Source: Myroides phaeus (lineage in GTDB: Bacteria; Bacteroidota; Bacteroidia; Flavobacteriales; Flavobacteriaceae). Taken from it: DNA of 64,000 nt. Position 1 is the first letter of the stretch. The number at the start of each line of letters is the position of its first letter. This document shows, in pieces, positions 35,610 through 45,716 of this stretch. A model generated the notes under the pieces. The model had not been told where the DNA came from. It saw only the letters and a program-made list of their open reading frames with translations, and searched no databases. The DNA is taken from assembly GCF_900099675.1 (NCBI RefSeq), contig NZ_FNDQ01000008.1, positions 62,001 to 126,000 on the forward strand, in the 5' to 3' direction. The position numbers were made by a program, and so were the translations under genes.

Positions 35610-36369
35610 CTAAATCACTAATGAGGTGTGTTTTGTATATTGAAAATCAGGTGTTTAGTTGTTTTTTTGACTCTGTGTAATGACCAGTATTAATTAGGTT
35701 GTGGACTATTTCTTCATAGAAAGGTACACTTTTTTTGTATGTTATTCCATCTTGTTAAGTGAATTCTGTTTTTTTATGGGATAACAGTTATTTATATTAA
35801 GTGTATATCTGTTTTTTTGTAAGTTTTTATTTTATTCTCGCTAACGTATTAGTCCCTTCTTGACTTATTATAAACAAGTTAGCTATTTTTTCGTGCAATT
35901 TGTGTGCACATTTTCTTCTAATTCGCGTTTTTGACGTATTTCTAAGAGTTGATGAAACCTTTTATAAGCGATTTCTATCCTTTTTATAGTTGTTTTTATC
36001 ATTTAGATCTATTTTTTCTTCCACTTAAAATTTATTTTTTCACTGTTTATTTGACTTAGTAGTTTAGGGTATAATTTTAGTTTTATTAGAAGATTTTTAA
36101 ACTCCTTTTTTCTATAAAAAATAGTTAGAGATGTTGGCTGAGAAGCGCTGTATTTGTTTTTTAGAATATAAAGTAGAATAACTACTAAAAGGTTGAGTCT
36201 TAGTACTCTGTTACAATGCAATTGTATCGTTTCAAATAATTGGGAGGTATGACGTACTAAGAAAACGCAACTTGTATAACGTTAATTATCAGCAGTTTTG
36301 CATTGTTAATTCGGGTGTACCTATAAAGGTGTTAACCAGATTGAAAACAACAAAAAAATAGTTTAAAAT

Positions 36370-36765
36370 ATGAAAAGAAAATTATTTAAAAAAGTGCTGC
36401 TAACATTAACTGTGCTATTTGGGTTAAGTGGAGTAGCGAATGCACAAGTTGATCCTAAAGTAGAAGCTCAAGTAAAAGAGCAATCTGCAAAAGAGTTGAA
36501 ACTAATTAAAGATTACTTGAAATTGGAGGATACAGGATTAGAGAAATTAGAAGAGATTTTGGTCTATAAGAATTTTTATTTATTAGAAAATGATTTAAAA
36601 GAAGGTCGCACGATTTGGACATTACGTTATGATTATTTGAATAAAGTTGGTGATTATTTTTTTCGAAAAGGTAGAAAAGATCTTTATGAGAAGTTTTTAT
36701 TAAACGAATTATTGCTTGAACAATTAAATTTAAATGTTTTAAATAAGGTTGAGAATGATAAATAA
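36370..36765 (+). CDS. Small secreted helical protein heading the surface locus
   Basis: A 131-residue protein I do not recognise. Residues 1-25 are a clear signal peptide ending in ANAQ. The rest is charged, Leu/Lys/Glu-rich and probably helical, with two segments (KDYLKLEDTGLEKLEEILVYKN and KDLYEKFLLNELLLEQLNL) that could coil. Its stop overlaps the start of the next gene by 11 bp, so the two are translationally coupled. A chaperone or accessory role for the neighbouring secreted proteins is a guess from position. Confidence 0.65.
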   Translation: MKRKLFKKVLLTLTVLFGLSGVANAQVDPKVEAQVKEQSAKELKLIKDYLKLEDTGLEKLEEILVYKNFYLLENDLKEGRTIWTLRYDYLNKVGDYFFRKGRKDLYEKFLLNELLLEQLNLNVLNKVENDK

Positions 36766-38536
36766 TATAAGAAAGAAGATTGTATATCTATTAAGCATAT
36801 TTATAACTTTATTTAGTTATGGTTATATTAATGCTCAGGATCAGCTTAAGCCAGCTGTGATTACTAATAGTTTTCCAACTGTGAAAGCAATATTAGACTC
36901 TTTGAATGGTGGGGGATTAACTTTATCTAATCCTGTTTTAAAGGCAGGTGAAATAGGTTATACTAAAAATAATAAAAAAGGATCTCAGGTTGTTATTTTT
37001 AGTGGTGGGGAAAAAGCTAATTTAGGAATGGATAAAGGAGTTTTGTTTTCCACAGGTAATGCTATTTCTGATATAAATTCTCGAAATAATAACCTAAGAA
37101 TCTCACAAACAGCAGGTGCGAAAGATTACGAAGATGATGATTTAATGGAGATTTATAAGTTAGCAATTAAAGATGCTGTTGTTTTAACATTTGAAGTGAA
37201 ATTGGAAAAGCATACTTCTGCTTTGCGTGTAGCATTTCAATTTGGTTCAGAAGAATATCCTAACTATGTAGGATCACAGTATAATGATGCTTTTGGATTC
37301 TTTGTTTCGGGTCCAGGAATTGAAGGTACAGTAAATATGGCTCGTAATCCATATAACCAAAATACTATCAGTGTTAATACTATTAATGGTGGTTTTATTG
37401 GTTCATCAGGTCAACCGATGGATGGTATAGATTTACGAAATTCACAACACTATATAAACAATGGTCATATAACTAGTACTCATAGTGAACAGTATGGATA
37501 TGATAATTATAATAACCCTGTGTATTATGATAAAGTATATAATAATGAGGTATATAATCCGAATAATAACTTAAAAAAGCCAGTGTATATTGAATATAAC
37601 GGATTAACGAAGTTAATTACTTATGACTTAACAGGACTGCAAGGTGGTGAAACATATAATTTTAAAATTGCAATTGCGGATGCAGGAGATACTTCATACG
37701 ACTCAGGAGTAATCATTCAAAAAATACAAGGAACAACTGGTGCAGATTTAAATATTAAAAAAACTGTTGATAATATGACACCTAATGTAGGTGATATTGT
37801 TGAGTTTACATTAACAGCTACTAATGTTGGTCCTTACAAAGGACATAATGTTAAAATAGAAGATATCTTACCAAGCGGATATGAATTTATTAGTGCTGTT
37901 TCATCAAAAAAAGATGCTGATTATGATCCAATAACCGGTTTGTGGGCGTTTGAAACAATAGAAGCGATTCATGAAGTAGCTACTTTAAAAATTAAAGCTA
38001 AGGTGTTACCAACTGGTGATTACACGAATAAAGTTAAGATAACATCAGACGAACCTGATCCAGATCCAACTAATAATGAGGATGAAGTAACTCCAGATGT
38101 ACAAAAACCAGCTGCTATTGATTTAGTTAAAACAGGAAAAGTAGATGATACAATTGATGGTGATTATGGTAATGGAGTTATCAACTATACTTTTACAATT
38201 ACCAATATTGGTGATGTTCCTTTAAAAGATATTCGCTTAGTGGATACGAAATTACCTGTCGGTACTGTATATAATTATACAGGTGATAAAAATGGTAATG
38301 GTTTATTAGATACGGATGAAATTTGGATAGGTACAGCAACTTATGATATAACAGATGCGGATACAGACGCTGAGAAAGTTGAAAATAGAGCTACTGTTTA
38401 TGGAAAATCTCCAAAAGATGTTGAAGTTTCAGCGGAATCAAGTGATGAGCAAGGAAAGAAACAGCCAACAATTACGCCAGTAGAAGGTGGTGGACCTTTA
38501 ATGACTAACCCACACATTTATCACAAAGTACAATAA
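36755..38536 (+). CDS. Choice-of-anchor L / DUF11 surface protein
   Basis: A 593-residue secreted protein, started at the ATG at 36755. It has a signal peptide (about 1-27, ending in NAQ), a choice-of-anchor L domain (about 35-325; LRVAFQFGSEEYPNYVGSQYNDAFGFFVSGP is diagnostic), and two DUF11 repeats (about 327-430, TLTATNVGPYKGHNV; about 435-550, TFTITNIGDVPLKDI). No T9SS sorting domain is seen; the protein stops shortly after DUF11 with the tail NPHIYHKVQ. It may be attached by a partner such as the giant protein 38 bp downstream. Confidence 0.8.
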   Translation: MINNIRKKIVYLLSIFITLFSYGYINAQDQLKPAVITNSFPTVKAILDSLNGGGLTLSNPVLKAGEIGYTKNNKKGSQVVIFSGGEKANLGMDKGVLFSTGNAISDINSRNNNLRISQTAGAKDYEDDDLMEIYKLAIKDAVVLTFEVKLEKHTSALRVAFQFGSEEYPNYVGSQYNDAFGFFVSGPGIEGTVNMARNPYNQNTISVNTINGGFIGSSGQPMDGIDLRNSQHYINNGHITSTHSEQYGYDNYNNPVYYDKVYNNEVYNPNNNLKKPVYIEYNGLTKLITYDLTGLQGGETYNFKIAIADAGDTSYDSGVIIQKIQGTTGADLNIKKTVDNMTPNVGDIVEFTLTATNVGPYKGHNVKIEDILPSGYEFISAVSSKKDADYDPITGLWAFETIEAIHEVATLKIKAKVLPTGDYTNKVKITSDEPDPDPTNNEDEVTPDVQKPAAIDLVKTGKVDDTIDGDYGNGVINYTFTITNIGDVPLKDIRLVDTKLPVGTVYNYTGDKNGNGLLDTDEIWIGTATYDITDADTDAEKVENRATVYGKSPKDVEVSAESSDEQGKKQPTITPVEGGGPLMTNPHIYHKVQ

Positions 38537-38574
38537 TTTTAATTAAGACGTTTAAGACACAAAAATATATCGTT

Positions 38575-41500
38575 ATGAAAAAAAGATTACTTTCAGTTGC
38601 TTTCTTAATGGGAGCTATGGCAGCAAATGCACAGGTTGGTATTGGAGTTAAAGAACCAAACTTATCTGCTGAATTAACAGTAAGTGCATCTAATAGAGGT
38701 TTGTTAATTCCAAATGTGAAATTGACAGATACTAAAGATATAACAACAATTACAAATAAAAACGTAGAGAGTCTTTTAGTTTATAATATCGCTACAGTAA
38801 AGGATGTAACTCCAGGATATTACTATTGGCATATTAATAGATGGGCTCGTTTAACAGCTGATCAAGATATTCCTCAAATTGTAGTGAACAAATTTGAAGA
38901 GATCCTTAAAATGGATGGAGATAAGGTAACTACACTTATTAAAAATTTAATTAAGGGAAATGAAACTTTAACTGTATTAGCTTATAATCCAACAACAGGA
39001 ACTTTAACATATACAGATGAGAAAAAACAGCCTACTACTGTAGATATTAAAGCAGCTGTTAAAAGTTTTGAAACAGTAACTTCTATTGCTACAGATGCAG
39101 TTGCTGGTACAATTACATTTAAAGACGAAGCAGGTAATTCAACTGTTTTGAACTTAAAAGAATTAGTAAAAGCACACGAAACAGTTACTGTTTTAACGCG
39201 TGTAGCTCCTGGTAAATATACATACAAAAACGAAGCAGGTACTGTTGAAAAAATCAACGTAATAGGTGATATTACTGAGGTGATTAAAAATAAGACTGAC
39301 CAAGATTTATACAATGTATTAAAGAATATTGTTAAAGTAGAAGAAACTTTAACTAAGTTAGTTTATAATGCACCTCAGAAACAATTAACTTATACAGACG
39401 AAAAGGCTGTTGCTCATAATATTGATGTAGAGAAGTTAGTTCAAGATAATCAAATTATATCTGAGTTAAGTGCTGGGAAGAATATCTCAGTTACTCAAGT
39501 TCAAAATGGAAATACAATTACATATACATTAGATGTACCTACTGCTACTAAAGACGTTCCAGGTGTTGTAAAACCAGGAAGTGGATTAGATATAGATGCA
39601 GATGGTAATTTGACTGTAAACTTAGATTCTGCTTTAAACGGTAAAGATTTAGTAGGTAATAATATTATTGTTGTTACTGATGGTAAAGGAGCTGTTTTAA
39701 AAGAAACTAAATTATCTGTAAACGAAAAAGAAATTAAGTTAGAAAACTTAGGAGGAACATTAAACTTGACTCAACTTCAAAATGGAAAAGCAGGTGATGT
39801 TTTAGTTGTGAATGAGAATGGTGAAGTAGAATGGTCTGCAAAAGAAGCAATTACTACAAACAAATTAGAGTTAGTAGGTAGTGAATTAGTATCAACTGTT
39901 AATGGTGTTGAATCAAAACAAACATTAAAAGATAAGTTGACTACTGAAATGTTACAAAACAAATCAGTTACTGCTGAAAAGTTAGGAGCTACTCCAGCTG
40001 AACAAGGAAAAGTGCCTGTAGTTCAGAAAGATGGTTCTGTAGTTTATGGAAATGTATCTTCTGATAATGTAGATGGAAAAGCGTTAAAGTCTGCTAATGA
40101 TTTGATGACAGTTTCTTTAGAGGCTGGTGTAGTGTTAAAAGACGTTACATTAACTGTAAATCAAGGAAACTTTGACTTAGCTCAAATTGGTGGAACTTTA
40201 AAGTTAACGCAACTTGAAAAAGGAAAAGATGGTGAGGTTTTAGTTACTGACAAAGATGGAACTGTTAAATGGGTAAAAGGTGATAACCAAGTTATCAAAG
40301 AGATGGTAAAAGCGAATGAGACTGTTACTACTTTAGTTGATAACGGTAATGGTACTTTTACTTACCACAATGAGGATGATTATGATGTTGACGGAAAGTT
40401 AATTCCTGGAAAAGATGGAATTACTTTTAATGCTAACACATTGAAAATAGAAGCGGCTGATGGTGTTTATACTTTTACTGATGGTAAAGGTGAATTAGCA
40501 AAAATAGATACAAAAGCAAAAGCTTCTTCATATGATAATTCAAATTCGGGATTAACATCAAATAACGTACAAGATGCTATCGACGAATTGATTAAAAAGG
40601 TTGGTATTGTTGCTAATACAAAAGGTAGCTTAACATCTACTGATATTACTGTAGGTAATGGTACTGATGCTTTATTAAAAGATGTTACTTTAGCTATTGC
40701 TGATGGTGCAGTTACAACTGATAAAATTAAAGACGGTGCTGTAACTACAGAAAAAATCAAAGACGGTGCTGTAACTACTGATAAAATTGAGGCAGGAAAA
40801 GATGGTGAGGTTTTAGTTACTGTTAAAGATGATAAAGGTAATGCGGTAACTAAATGGGTTCCTAAAAAAGATGCTACTACTAATGATTTAAAATTAGATG
40901 GAAATACATTAGTATCTACAGTTAACGGAGTTGAATCTAACGTTGATTTAACAGATAAGATTTCAAATGAAATGTTGAAAGACGGATCTGTTACTAAAGA
41001 AAAAATCAATGAAGATGTAGCTGGAGAAGGATTGAGTAAAAATGATAACACAGGAGCTTTAGATGTTGATTTTAACAAAGTTAAAGAAGAATTAGCTAAA
41101 GGGAATGTTACTTCTAACACAATCGCTGTAACTGGTGGAGATAAATCTACTTTTAAAAACGTAGAATTAGAAATCAAAGGAGGTGAAAATGCTGGAGATG
41201 TTTTAGTTACTTCAAAAGATCCTTTAAAAGATGATAAAGGAGAAGTAGTGAAAGATGAAAATGGTAAACCAGTTTACAAAACAGAATGGATTACTAAAAA
41301 AGAAGCTACTTCTAATGAGTTAAAATTAGAAGGAAATAAGTTAACTTCTACAGTTAACGGAAAAGAAGCTTCAGTTGAGTTAACTGATGCGAATATTACT
41401 TCTACTAAAGGAATTAAAGGAGAAGGAATTACAGTTGTAGGTGGTGAGAATGCAACATTGAAAGATGTTACTTTATCTATTACAGCAGGTGAAAATGCTG

Positions 41501-43038
41501 GAGATGTTTTAGTTACTAAAGTAGATGGTGAAGGAAATAAAACTACAGAGTGGAAAACTCCTGAAGTTGTTGCTACTACTAATGAGTTAAGTTCTAATGG
41601 AAACACAATGACTTCAACAGTTAATGGTGTTTCTAAGGAAGCTGATATCATTAACTCAGTAGAAAATACTTTAGATAACGAGAATAAGTTGGTTACTACT
41701 GTAAATGGTGTTGCAGGAACAGGTGTGGATTTAACTCCAGCTATTGTTGCAGGACAAGAAAAAACAGAAGTAGCTGCAGGTCATGCTGTAACTGTAACTT
41801 CTAAAACAGTAGATAAAATGACTACTTATACAGTGGCAGTTGATGAAGCAAAGATCAATGCAGTTAATACTAAATTAGATGGTGATGTTACAGGAACTGC
41901 AGGTGCTAATACAATCTCTCAATTGCAAGGTAATCCTATTGATGCAAAGAATCCAGCAGGCGGAAATGTATTAGTATTCGAAGGAGGAAAGTGGATTAAC
42001 AAAACTCCAGTTATTGATGCAGGAAATGTGACTAATGGGAAAGCATTAACTTCAGGACAGAATACAATTACTATCGATGGAGAAGGATCTACTGCTTTGT
42101 TAAAAGATGTACAGATTGATGTTGCTAATGGAGCTATTACTTCTGATAAATTAGGTAAAGATGCTGTAACTTCTGATAAAATTAAAGATGGTGCAGTTAC
42201 ACCAGGTAAATTAGAAGCAGGAAAAGATGGTGAAGTACTTACAACTACTGAAACAAAAGATGGCGAAGGTAAAACTACAACAACTGTAGAGTGGAAAAAA
42301 CCAGTTATTGATGCAAGTACTACTGTTACAGGAGGAAAAGCATTAACTTCAACAGAGAATACAATTACTATCGCTGGAGAAGGTTCTATTGCTTTGTTAA
42401 AAGATGTACAGATTGATGTTGCTAATGGAGCTATTACTTCTGATAAATTAGGTAAAGATGCTGTAACTTCTGATAAAATTAAAGATGGTGCAGTTACACC
42501 AGATAAATTAGAAGCAGGAAAAGAAGGACAAGTTCTTGAAACAGTTAAAGAAGGAGGGAATGAAGTTGTTAAATGGGTTGATAAATCAAAACCTACAGTA
42601 ATAAAGGGTGGTAATAGTACTACAAGTAATGTAATTGTTACACCTGGTACTAATGGTAATGAAAATGAGTACACTGTAGATGTGAAAGCAGCTATGCCAA
42701 AAGTATTCTATATGCCACCAGTAATGTTTGATACTTCAAAAACAGGAAAAGGTAAAACAAGAAACTTGTACGCAGAGTATGAAGCAATGTTTACAGGAAA
42801 TGGAGCAGTTGTAGAAACACCAATTGTTGGAAATAGACCAGCAATGGTTAAGTCTGATGATAATGCTACAATTCCAGTATTTGCAGCAAACGAATTAGAT
42901 TTCTTTGTTCCTTATTATGATCCAGCAGTTTTTGCTAATGTGAAGATTGATGCAACAGGTAAATTAACTTACGATATTATCAAGAAAGCAAAATACGGTG
43001 CATTTATGACTGTAGTATTTGTTGTGAAAAATAAATAA
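38575..43038 (+). CDS. Giant repetitive secreted surface protein
   Basis: A 1487-residue protein with a signal peptide (about 1-20, ANAQ) and a head seen in many Bacteroidetes surface proteins (VGIGVKEPN...LLIPNVKLTD...PGYYYWHINRW). Residues about 110-1370 are divergent repeats: GKDGEVLVT, NGVESK, LKDVTL and DKIKDGAVT runs recall trimeric fibre or tail-fibre beta-repeats. The last 110 residues form a different C-terminal domain (VFYMPPVMFDTS ... AFMTVVFVVKNK). No known T9SS sorting domain is evident. Repeats at 42094 and 42391 are identical over 112 bp. Confidence 0.75.
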   Translation: MKKRLLSVAFLMGAMAANAQVGIGVKEPNLSAELTVSASNRGLLIPNVKLTDTKDITTITNKNVESLLVYNIATVKDVTPGYYYWHINRWARLTADQDIPQIVVNKFEEILKMDGDKVTTLIKNLIKGNETLTVLAYNPTTGTLTYTDEKKQPTTVDIKAAVKSFETVTSIATDAVAGTITFKDEAGNSTVLNLKELVKAHETVTVLTRVAPGKYTYKNEAGTVEKINVIGDITEVIKNKTDQDLYNVLKNIVKVEETLTKLVYNAPQKQLTYTDEKAVAHNIDVEKLVQDNQIISELSAGKNISVTQVQNGNTITYTLDVPTATKDVPGVVKPGSGLDIDADGNLTVNLDSALNGKDLVGNNIIVVTDGKGAVLKETKLSVNEKEIKLENLGGTLNLTQLQNGKAGDVLVVNENGEVEWSAKEAITTNKLELVGSELVSTVNGVESKQTLKDKLTTEMLQNKSVTAEKLGATPAEQGKVPVVQKDGSVVYGNVSSDNVDGKALKSANDLMTVSLEAGVVLKDVTLTVNQGNFDLAQIGGTLKLTQLEKGKDGEVLVTDKDGTVKWVKGDNQVIKEMVKANETVTTLVDNGNGTFTYHNEDDYDVDGKLIPGKDGITFNANTLKIEAADGVYTFTDGKGELAKIDTKAKASSYDNSNSGLTSNNVQDAIDELIKKVGIVANTKGSLTSTDITVGNGTDALLKDVTLAIADGAVTTDKIKDGAVTTEKIKDGAVTTDKIEAGKDGEVLVTVKDDKGNAVTKWVPKKDATTNDLKLDGNTLVSTVNGVESNVDLTDKISNEMLKDGSVTKEKINEDVAGEGLSKNDNTGALDVDFNKVKEELAKGNVTSNTIAVTGGDKSTFKNVELEIKGGENAGDVLVTSKDPLKDDKGEVVKDENGKPVYKTEWITKKEATSNELKLEGNKLTSTVNGKEASVELTDANITSTKGIKGEGITVVGGENATLKDVTLSITAGENAGDVLVTKVDGEGNKTTEWKTPEVVATTNELSSNGNTMTSTVNGVSKEADIINSVENTLDNENKLVTTVNGVAGTGVDLTPAIVAGQEKTEVAAGHAVTVTSKTVDKMTTYTVAVDEAKINAVNTKLDGDVTGTAGANTISQLQGNPIDAKNPAGGNVLVFEGGKWINKTPVIDAGNVTNGKALTSGQNTITIDGEGSTALLKDVQIDVANGAITSDKLGKDAVTSDKIKDGAVTPGKLEAGKDGEVLTTTETKDGEGKTTTTVEWKKPVIDASTTVTGGKALTSTENTITIAGEGSIALLKDVQIDVANGAITSDKLGKDAVTSDKIKDGAVTPDKLEAGKEGQVLETVKEGGNEVVKWVDKSKPTVIKGGNSTTSNVIVTPGTNGNENEYTVDVKAAMPKVFYMPPVMFDTSKTGKGKTRNLYAEYEAMFTGNGAVVETPIVGNRPAMVKSDDNATIPVFAANELDFFVPYYDPAVFANVKIDATGKLTYDIIKKAKYGAFMTVVFVVKNK
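42094..42502 (+). repeat. Recent 297-bp internal tandem duplication in the giant gene
   Basis: Bases 42094-42205 and 42391-42502 are identical, and the sequence around them is similar at the same 297-bp (99-codon) offset. The repeat is in frame, so it lengthens the protein without breaking it. Confidence 0.85.
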
Positions 43039-43433
43039 GAAAAGGTAGTCGTGTTAGTCTTCGGGCTAACACGGTTTCTTTAAAAAGAAGAGTTTGAAAT
43101 TATACTACGAGTTTAAGATTATAGTAAATAATAGCATAGTCTTGAAGTAATTTAAGTGAAAATGGTACAATAGTTGCTATATAGCTTACATAAGCGTTTG
43201 TAATTCATTAAGTTTTATCAATTGAAACTTTAATAAAGTAAGGATTTGAAACTGTATAGCATTATATGCGACAGATATTATTAAAGACTTTCACAAAACG
43301 ATAAGTAAAAGAAGGTGAATTTATATAGTAGATTTTTAAACAAAGAATTACAAATAATTTATTCGTAGAAAAATAATCAAAAGATTGTAAGTGTGGGGTA
43401 TTTCTTATTTATAATCTAAAAAAAACTGAAGTT
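43039..43433. other. Intergenic region between the giant gene and cassette 1
   Basis: A likely terminator lies at its left end (43050-43080). The remaining 350 bp are AT-rich; I see no gene and no exact -7 box, though a promoter for the cassette is expected. Confidence 0.5.
43050..43080 (+). terminator. Probable terminator of the giant gene
   Basis: An 8-bp stem CGTGTTAG (43050-43057) / CTAACACG (43066-43073) with a TCTTCGGG loop, followed by a short mixed T tract. Readthrough into cassette 1 is possible. Confidence 0.55.
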
Positions 43434-44759
43434 ATGCAATCAAAAAAGTTATTTAAATCATTTGCTCTAATCGGACTTATTGTTCCTTGTGCTGCATTTG
43501 CACAGAAAGCAGAAAAAGATAAAGTAATGATTAATAAGGGTAAGATGTACATTGCTAATGGTGGTGTTATGTCTACACTTTATGATTTTGAAAATACAAC
43601 AGATGGTATCGTTAATAACGATGGTACTGTTTATTACTATAGCAATTTTCACAACGAGAATATTTACTCTCACAGCAAAGATGCTAAAGGATCTAAAGCT
43701 GTTTTTACTCCAGCAGATCCTGCAAAAGGAGCACAAAAAATATCTACTAAAGCGACATCAAAAGAGAAACCAGGTATTGCTGAGTTTTACAATGTAGAGT
43801 TAAATAATCCTACAGCAGTAATGGCGTTTGACCTTAAAGGAGAGATGGACGTTAATGGTACGGTTGATTTTAAAGATGGTATTATTAAAGTTGATCAAGA
43901 AAAAGGAGCACTTACGTTCTTAAAAGGAGCAAAGGCTAATAACCCGACAGATAAAAGTCACGCAGAAGGATTTGTTGGAAAAGTAGGAAACGAAGAGTTT
44001 CAATTTCCTAAAGGAGATGAAGGTTTATATAGATATGCTCGTATTAGTGCGCCAGGTGCAGTAGGTGATGCTTATGAAGGTAAGTTTACAACTAGCGATG
44101 CTGATGCTTTCTTTAGAGCTCGTCATAACAAAGCTGGAGTTATTAACTTAGTTGATATGAAAGAATATTGGACTGTTGAAAAAGGAAATGACAATAGTGA
44201 AAATGACGTAATGCTTACTTTGAGTTGGGATGAGCGTACTACACCAGCTGAATTATTGACTAATCCTGAAAAAGAATTACATATTATTCGTTGGGATGCA
44301 AAACAACAAATGTGGGTAGATGAAGGTGGAGCTGTTGATCTTGAGAGAAAAGAAATTACTACTGTTTCTACAGTTAGAGGTTATGGTTTCTTTACTTTAG
44401 GAACAGTGAAAACGGATTTATTATTAGATGGAGATGTAGTTATTTATAACTTAGTTACTCCTGATGGAGATGGAATGAATGATTACTTCATTATCGATAA
44501 TATTAATAGATTCCCTAATAATACGGTAGAGATTTACAACCGTTGGGGGGTTAAGGTTTATGACGCTAAGAACTATGATAGTGCTGGCGATGGTTCAGTA
44601 AACGTTTTTAAAGGTTATTCAGAGGGCCGTGTTACAGTAAGTAAAAATGAGAAACTACCTACGGGTACTTATTTCTACATTGTAAACTATGAGTATAAAG
44701 ATTCTCAAGGTTCAAGAATGATTAAGAAATCAGGTTACCTACACTTAGACACAAATTAA
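43434..44759 (+). CDS. T9SS type B cargo protein (gliding-motility-associated C-terminal domain), cassette 1
   Basis: A 441-residue protein with a signal peptide (about 1-23, ending in AFAQ), a beta-rich passenger, and a C-terminal type B sorting domain from about 345: VTPDGDGMNDYF, VEIYNRWGVKVYDA, VFKGYSEG, LPTGTYFYIVNYE, GYLHL. Type B domains direct secretion through T9SS and, in Flavobacterium johnsoniae SprB, need a cognate SprF. The next gene, 12 bp on, is such a PorP/SprF protein. The passenger resembles no adhesin I know; its paralogue is at 48119. Confidence 0.88.
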   Translation: MQSKKLFKSFALIGLIVPCAAFAQKAEKDKVMINKGKMYIANGGVMSTLYDFENTTDGIVNNDGTVYYYSNFHNENIYSHSKDAKGSKAVFTPADPAKGAQKISTKATSKEKPGIAEFYNVELNNPTAVMAFDLKGEMDVNGTVDFKDGIIKVDQEKGALTFLKGAKANNPTDKSHAEGFVGKVGNEEFQFPKGDEGLYRYARISAPGAVGDAYEGKFTTSDADAFFRARHNKAGVINLVDMKEYWTVEKGNDNSENDVMLTLSWDERTTPAELLTNPEKELHIIRWDAKQQMWVDEGGAVDLERKEITTVSTVRGYGFFTLGTVKTDLLLDGDVVIYNLVTPDGDGMNDYFIIDNINRFPNNTVEIYNRWGVKVYDAKNYDSAGDGSVNVFKGYSEGRVTVSKNEKLPTGTYFYIVNYEYKDSQGSRMIKKSGYLHLDTN

Positions 44760-44771
44760 TAGAAAGAATTT

Positions 44772-45704
44772 ATGAGTATTCAACATAAAATAAAAAAGAT
44801 TGGAATCAGCCTACTTGCGTTAGGCTGTTTCTCTCAAATGCAAGCGCAACAAGATCCTCAGTTTACACAGTATATGTATAATACAAATAATGTGAACCCT
44901 GCTTATGCTGGGTCAAGAGGTTCTCTTACTGTGTTTGGAATGTACAGAACGCAATGGGTAGGACTTGATGGTGCGCCTAAAACAGCAAATGTTTCTGTTA
45001 GTACGCCTTTAGGTGAAAGTGGTTTAGGTTTAGGGGTAAACTTTACCAATGATCAATTAGGAGCAATGGCAGAGAATAATATTTCGGTTGATTTATCATA
45101 TGCAATTGACCTTAATAGAGATTATAAATTAGCTTTTGGATTAAAAGGAACAGCTAATTTATTAGATGTAGATTATACGAAACTAAATATTCATAATCCA
45201 AGTGATCCTGTTTCTCAGGAGAATATTAACAATAAATTTTCGCCAAATCTTGGAGCTGGTGTATATTTGTATTCAGATAAAGCATACTTAGGATTTTCAG
45301 TTCCTAACTTTTTGACAACTGATCGTTATGATGATAATGATGTTGAAACAATGCGTCAAAGAGCTAACTTTTATTTAATGGGAGGGTATGTATTTGAGTT
45401 AAATCCAAGTCTTAAATTAAAACCTGCTTTCTTAGCTAAAGCAGTTGAAGGAGCACCATTACAGGTGGATTTAACAGCTAATTTATTAATTGTAGATAAG
45501 TTTACAGTAGGAGCAGCATACCGTTGGGATGCATCTGTAAGTGCATTAGCCGGATTCCAAATAAATGAAAATTTGTTTGTAGGTTATGCTTATGACGCAG
45601 AAACCACTAAATTAGCAAGATATAATTCTGGGTCACATGAGATCTTCTTGCGTTTTGAGTTGTTTAAACGTGGCGGTAGAATTAATACACCAAGATTCTT
45701 CTAA
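44772..45704 (+). CDS. PorP/SprF-family T9SS outer-membrane protein, cassette 1
   Basis: A 310-residue beta-barrel protein with a signal peptide (about 1-25, MQAQ). It starts the mature part with QQDPQFTQYMYNTNNVNPAYAGSRG, the hallmark of PorP/SprF, and ends in an aromatic FF. In the F. johnsoniae model SprF is required for delivery of the type B cargo SprB. It sits 12 bp after the cargo gene and 12 bp before the OmpA-type gene. The second copy at 49406 is very similar along the full length. Confidence 0.92.
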   Translation: MSIQHKIKKIGISLLALGCFSQMQAQQDPQFTQYMYNTNNVNPAYAGSRGSLTVFGMYRTQWVGLDGAPKTANVSVSTPLGESGLGLGVNFTNDQLGAMAENNISVDLSYAIDLNRDYKLAFGLKGTANLLDVDYTKLNIHNPSDPVSQENINNKFSPNLGAGVYLYSDKAYLGFSVPNFLTTDRYDDNDVETMRQRANFYLMGGYVFELNPSLKLKPAFLAKAVEGAPLQVDLTANLLIVDKFTVGAAYRWDASVSALAGFQINENLFVGYAYDAETTKLARYNSGSHEIFLRFELFKRGGRINTPRFF

Positions 45705-45716
45705 TAGATTTATAGT

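Larger units (their letters stand above)
35255..36369. other. 1.1-kb intergenic region before the surface-protein locus
   Basis: It contains the regulator terminator and phased repeat element 2 (35518-35609), but no gene I can support. A 70-codon minus-strand ORF at 36009-36221 has the composition of random AT-rich sequence. No exact TAnnTTTG box was found close to the ATG at 36370. Confidence 0.55.

Noticed and set aside
36009..36221. 70-codon minus-strand ORF in the region before the surface locus
   Set aside because: Composition is that of AT-rich noncoding DNA, and there is no signal, motif or promoter to support it.
39777..42674. Long minus-strand ORFs (up to 251 codons) inside the giant gene
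   Set aside because: They repeat in step with the sense repeats and are antisense products of a biased repetitive sequence.
38575..43038. Prophage tail-fibre gene
   Set aside because: The DKIKDGAVT-type repeats resemble tail fibres, but the protein has a signal peptide and no phage gene lies nearby.
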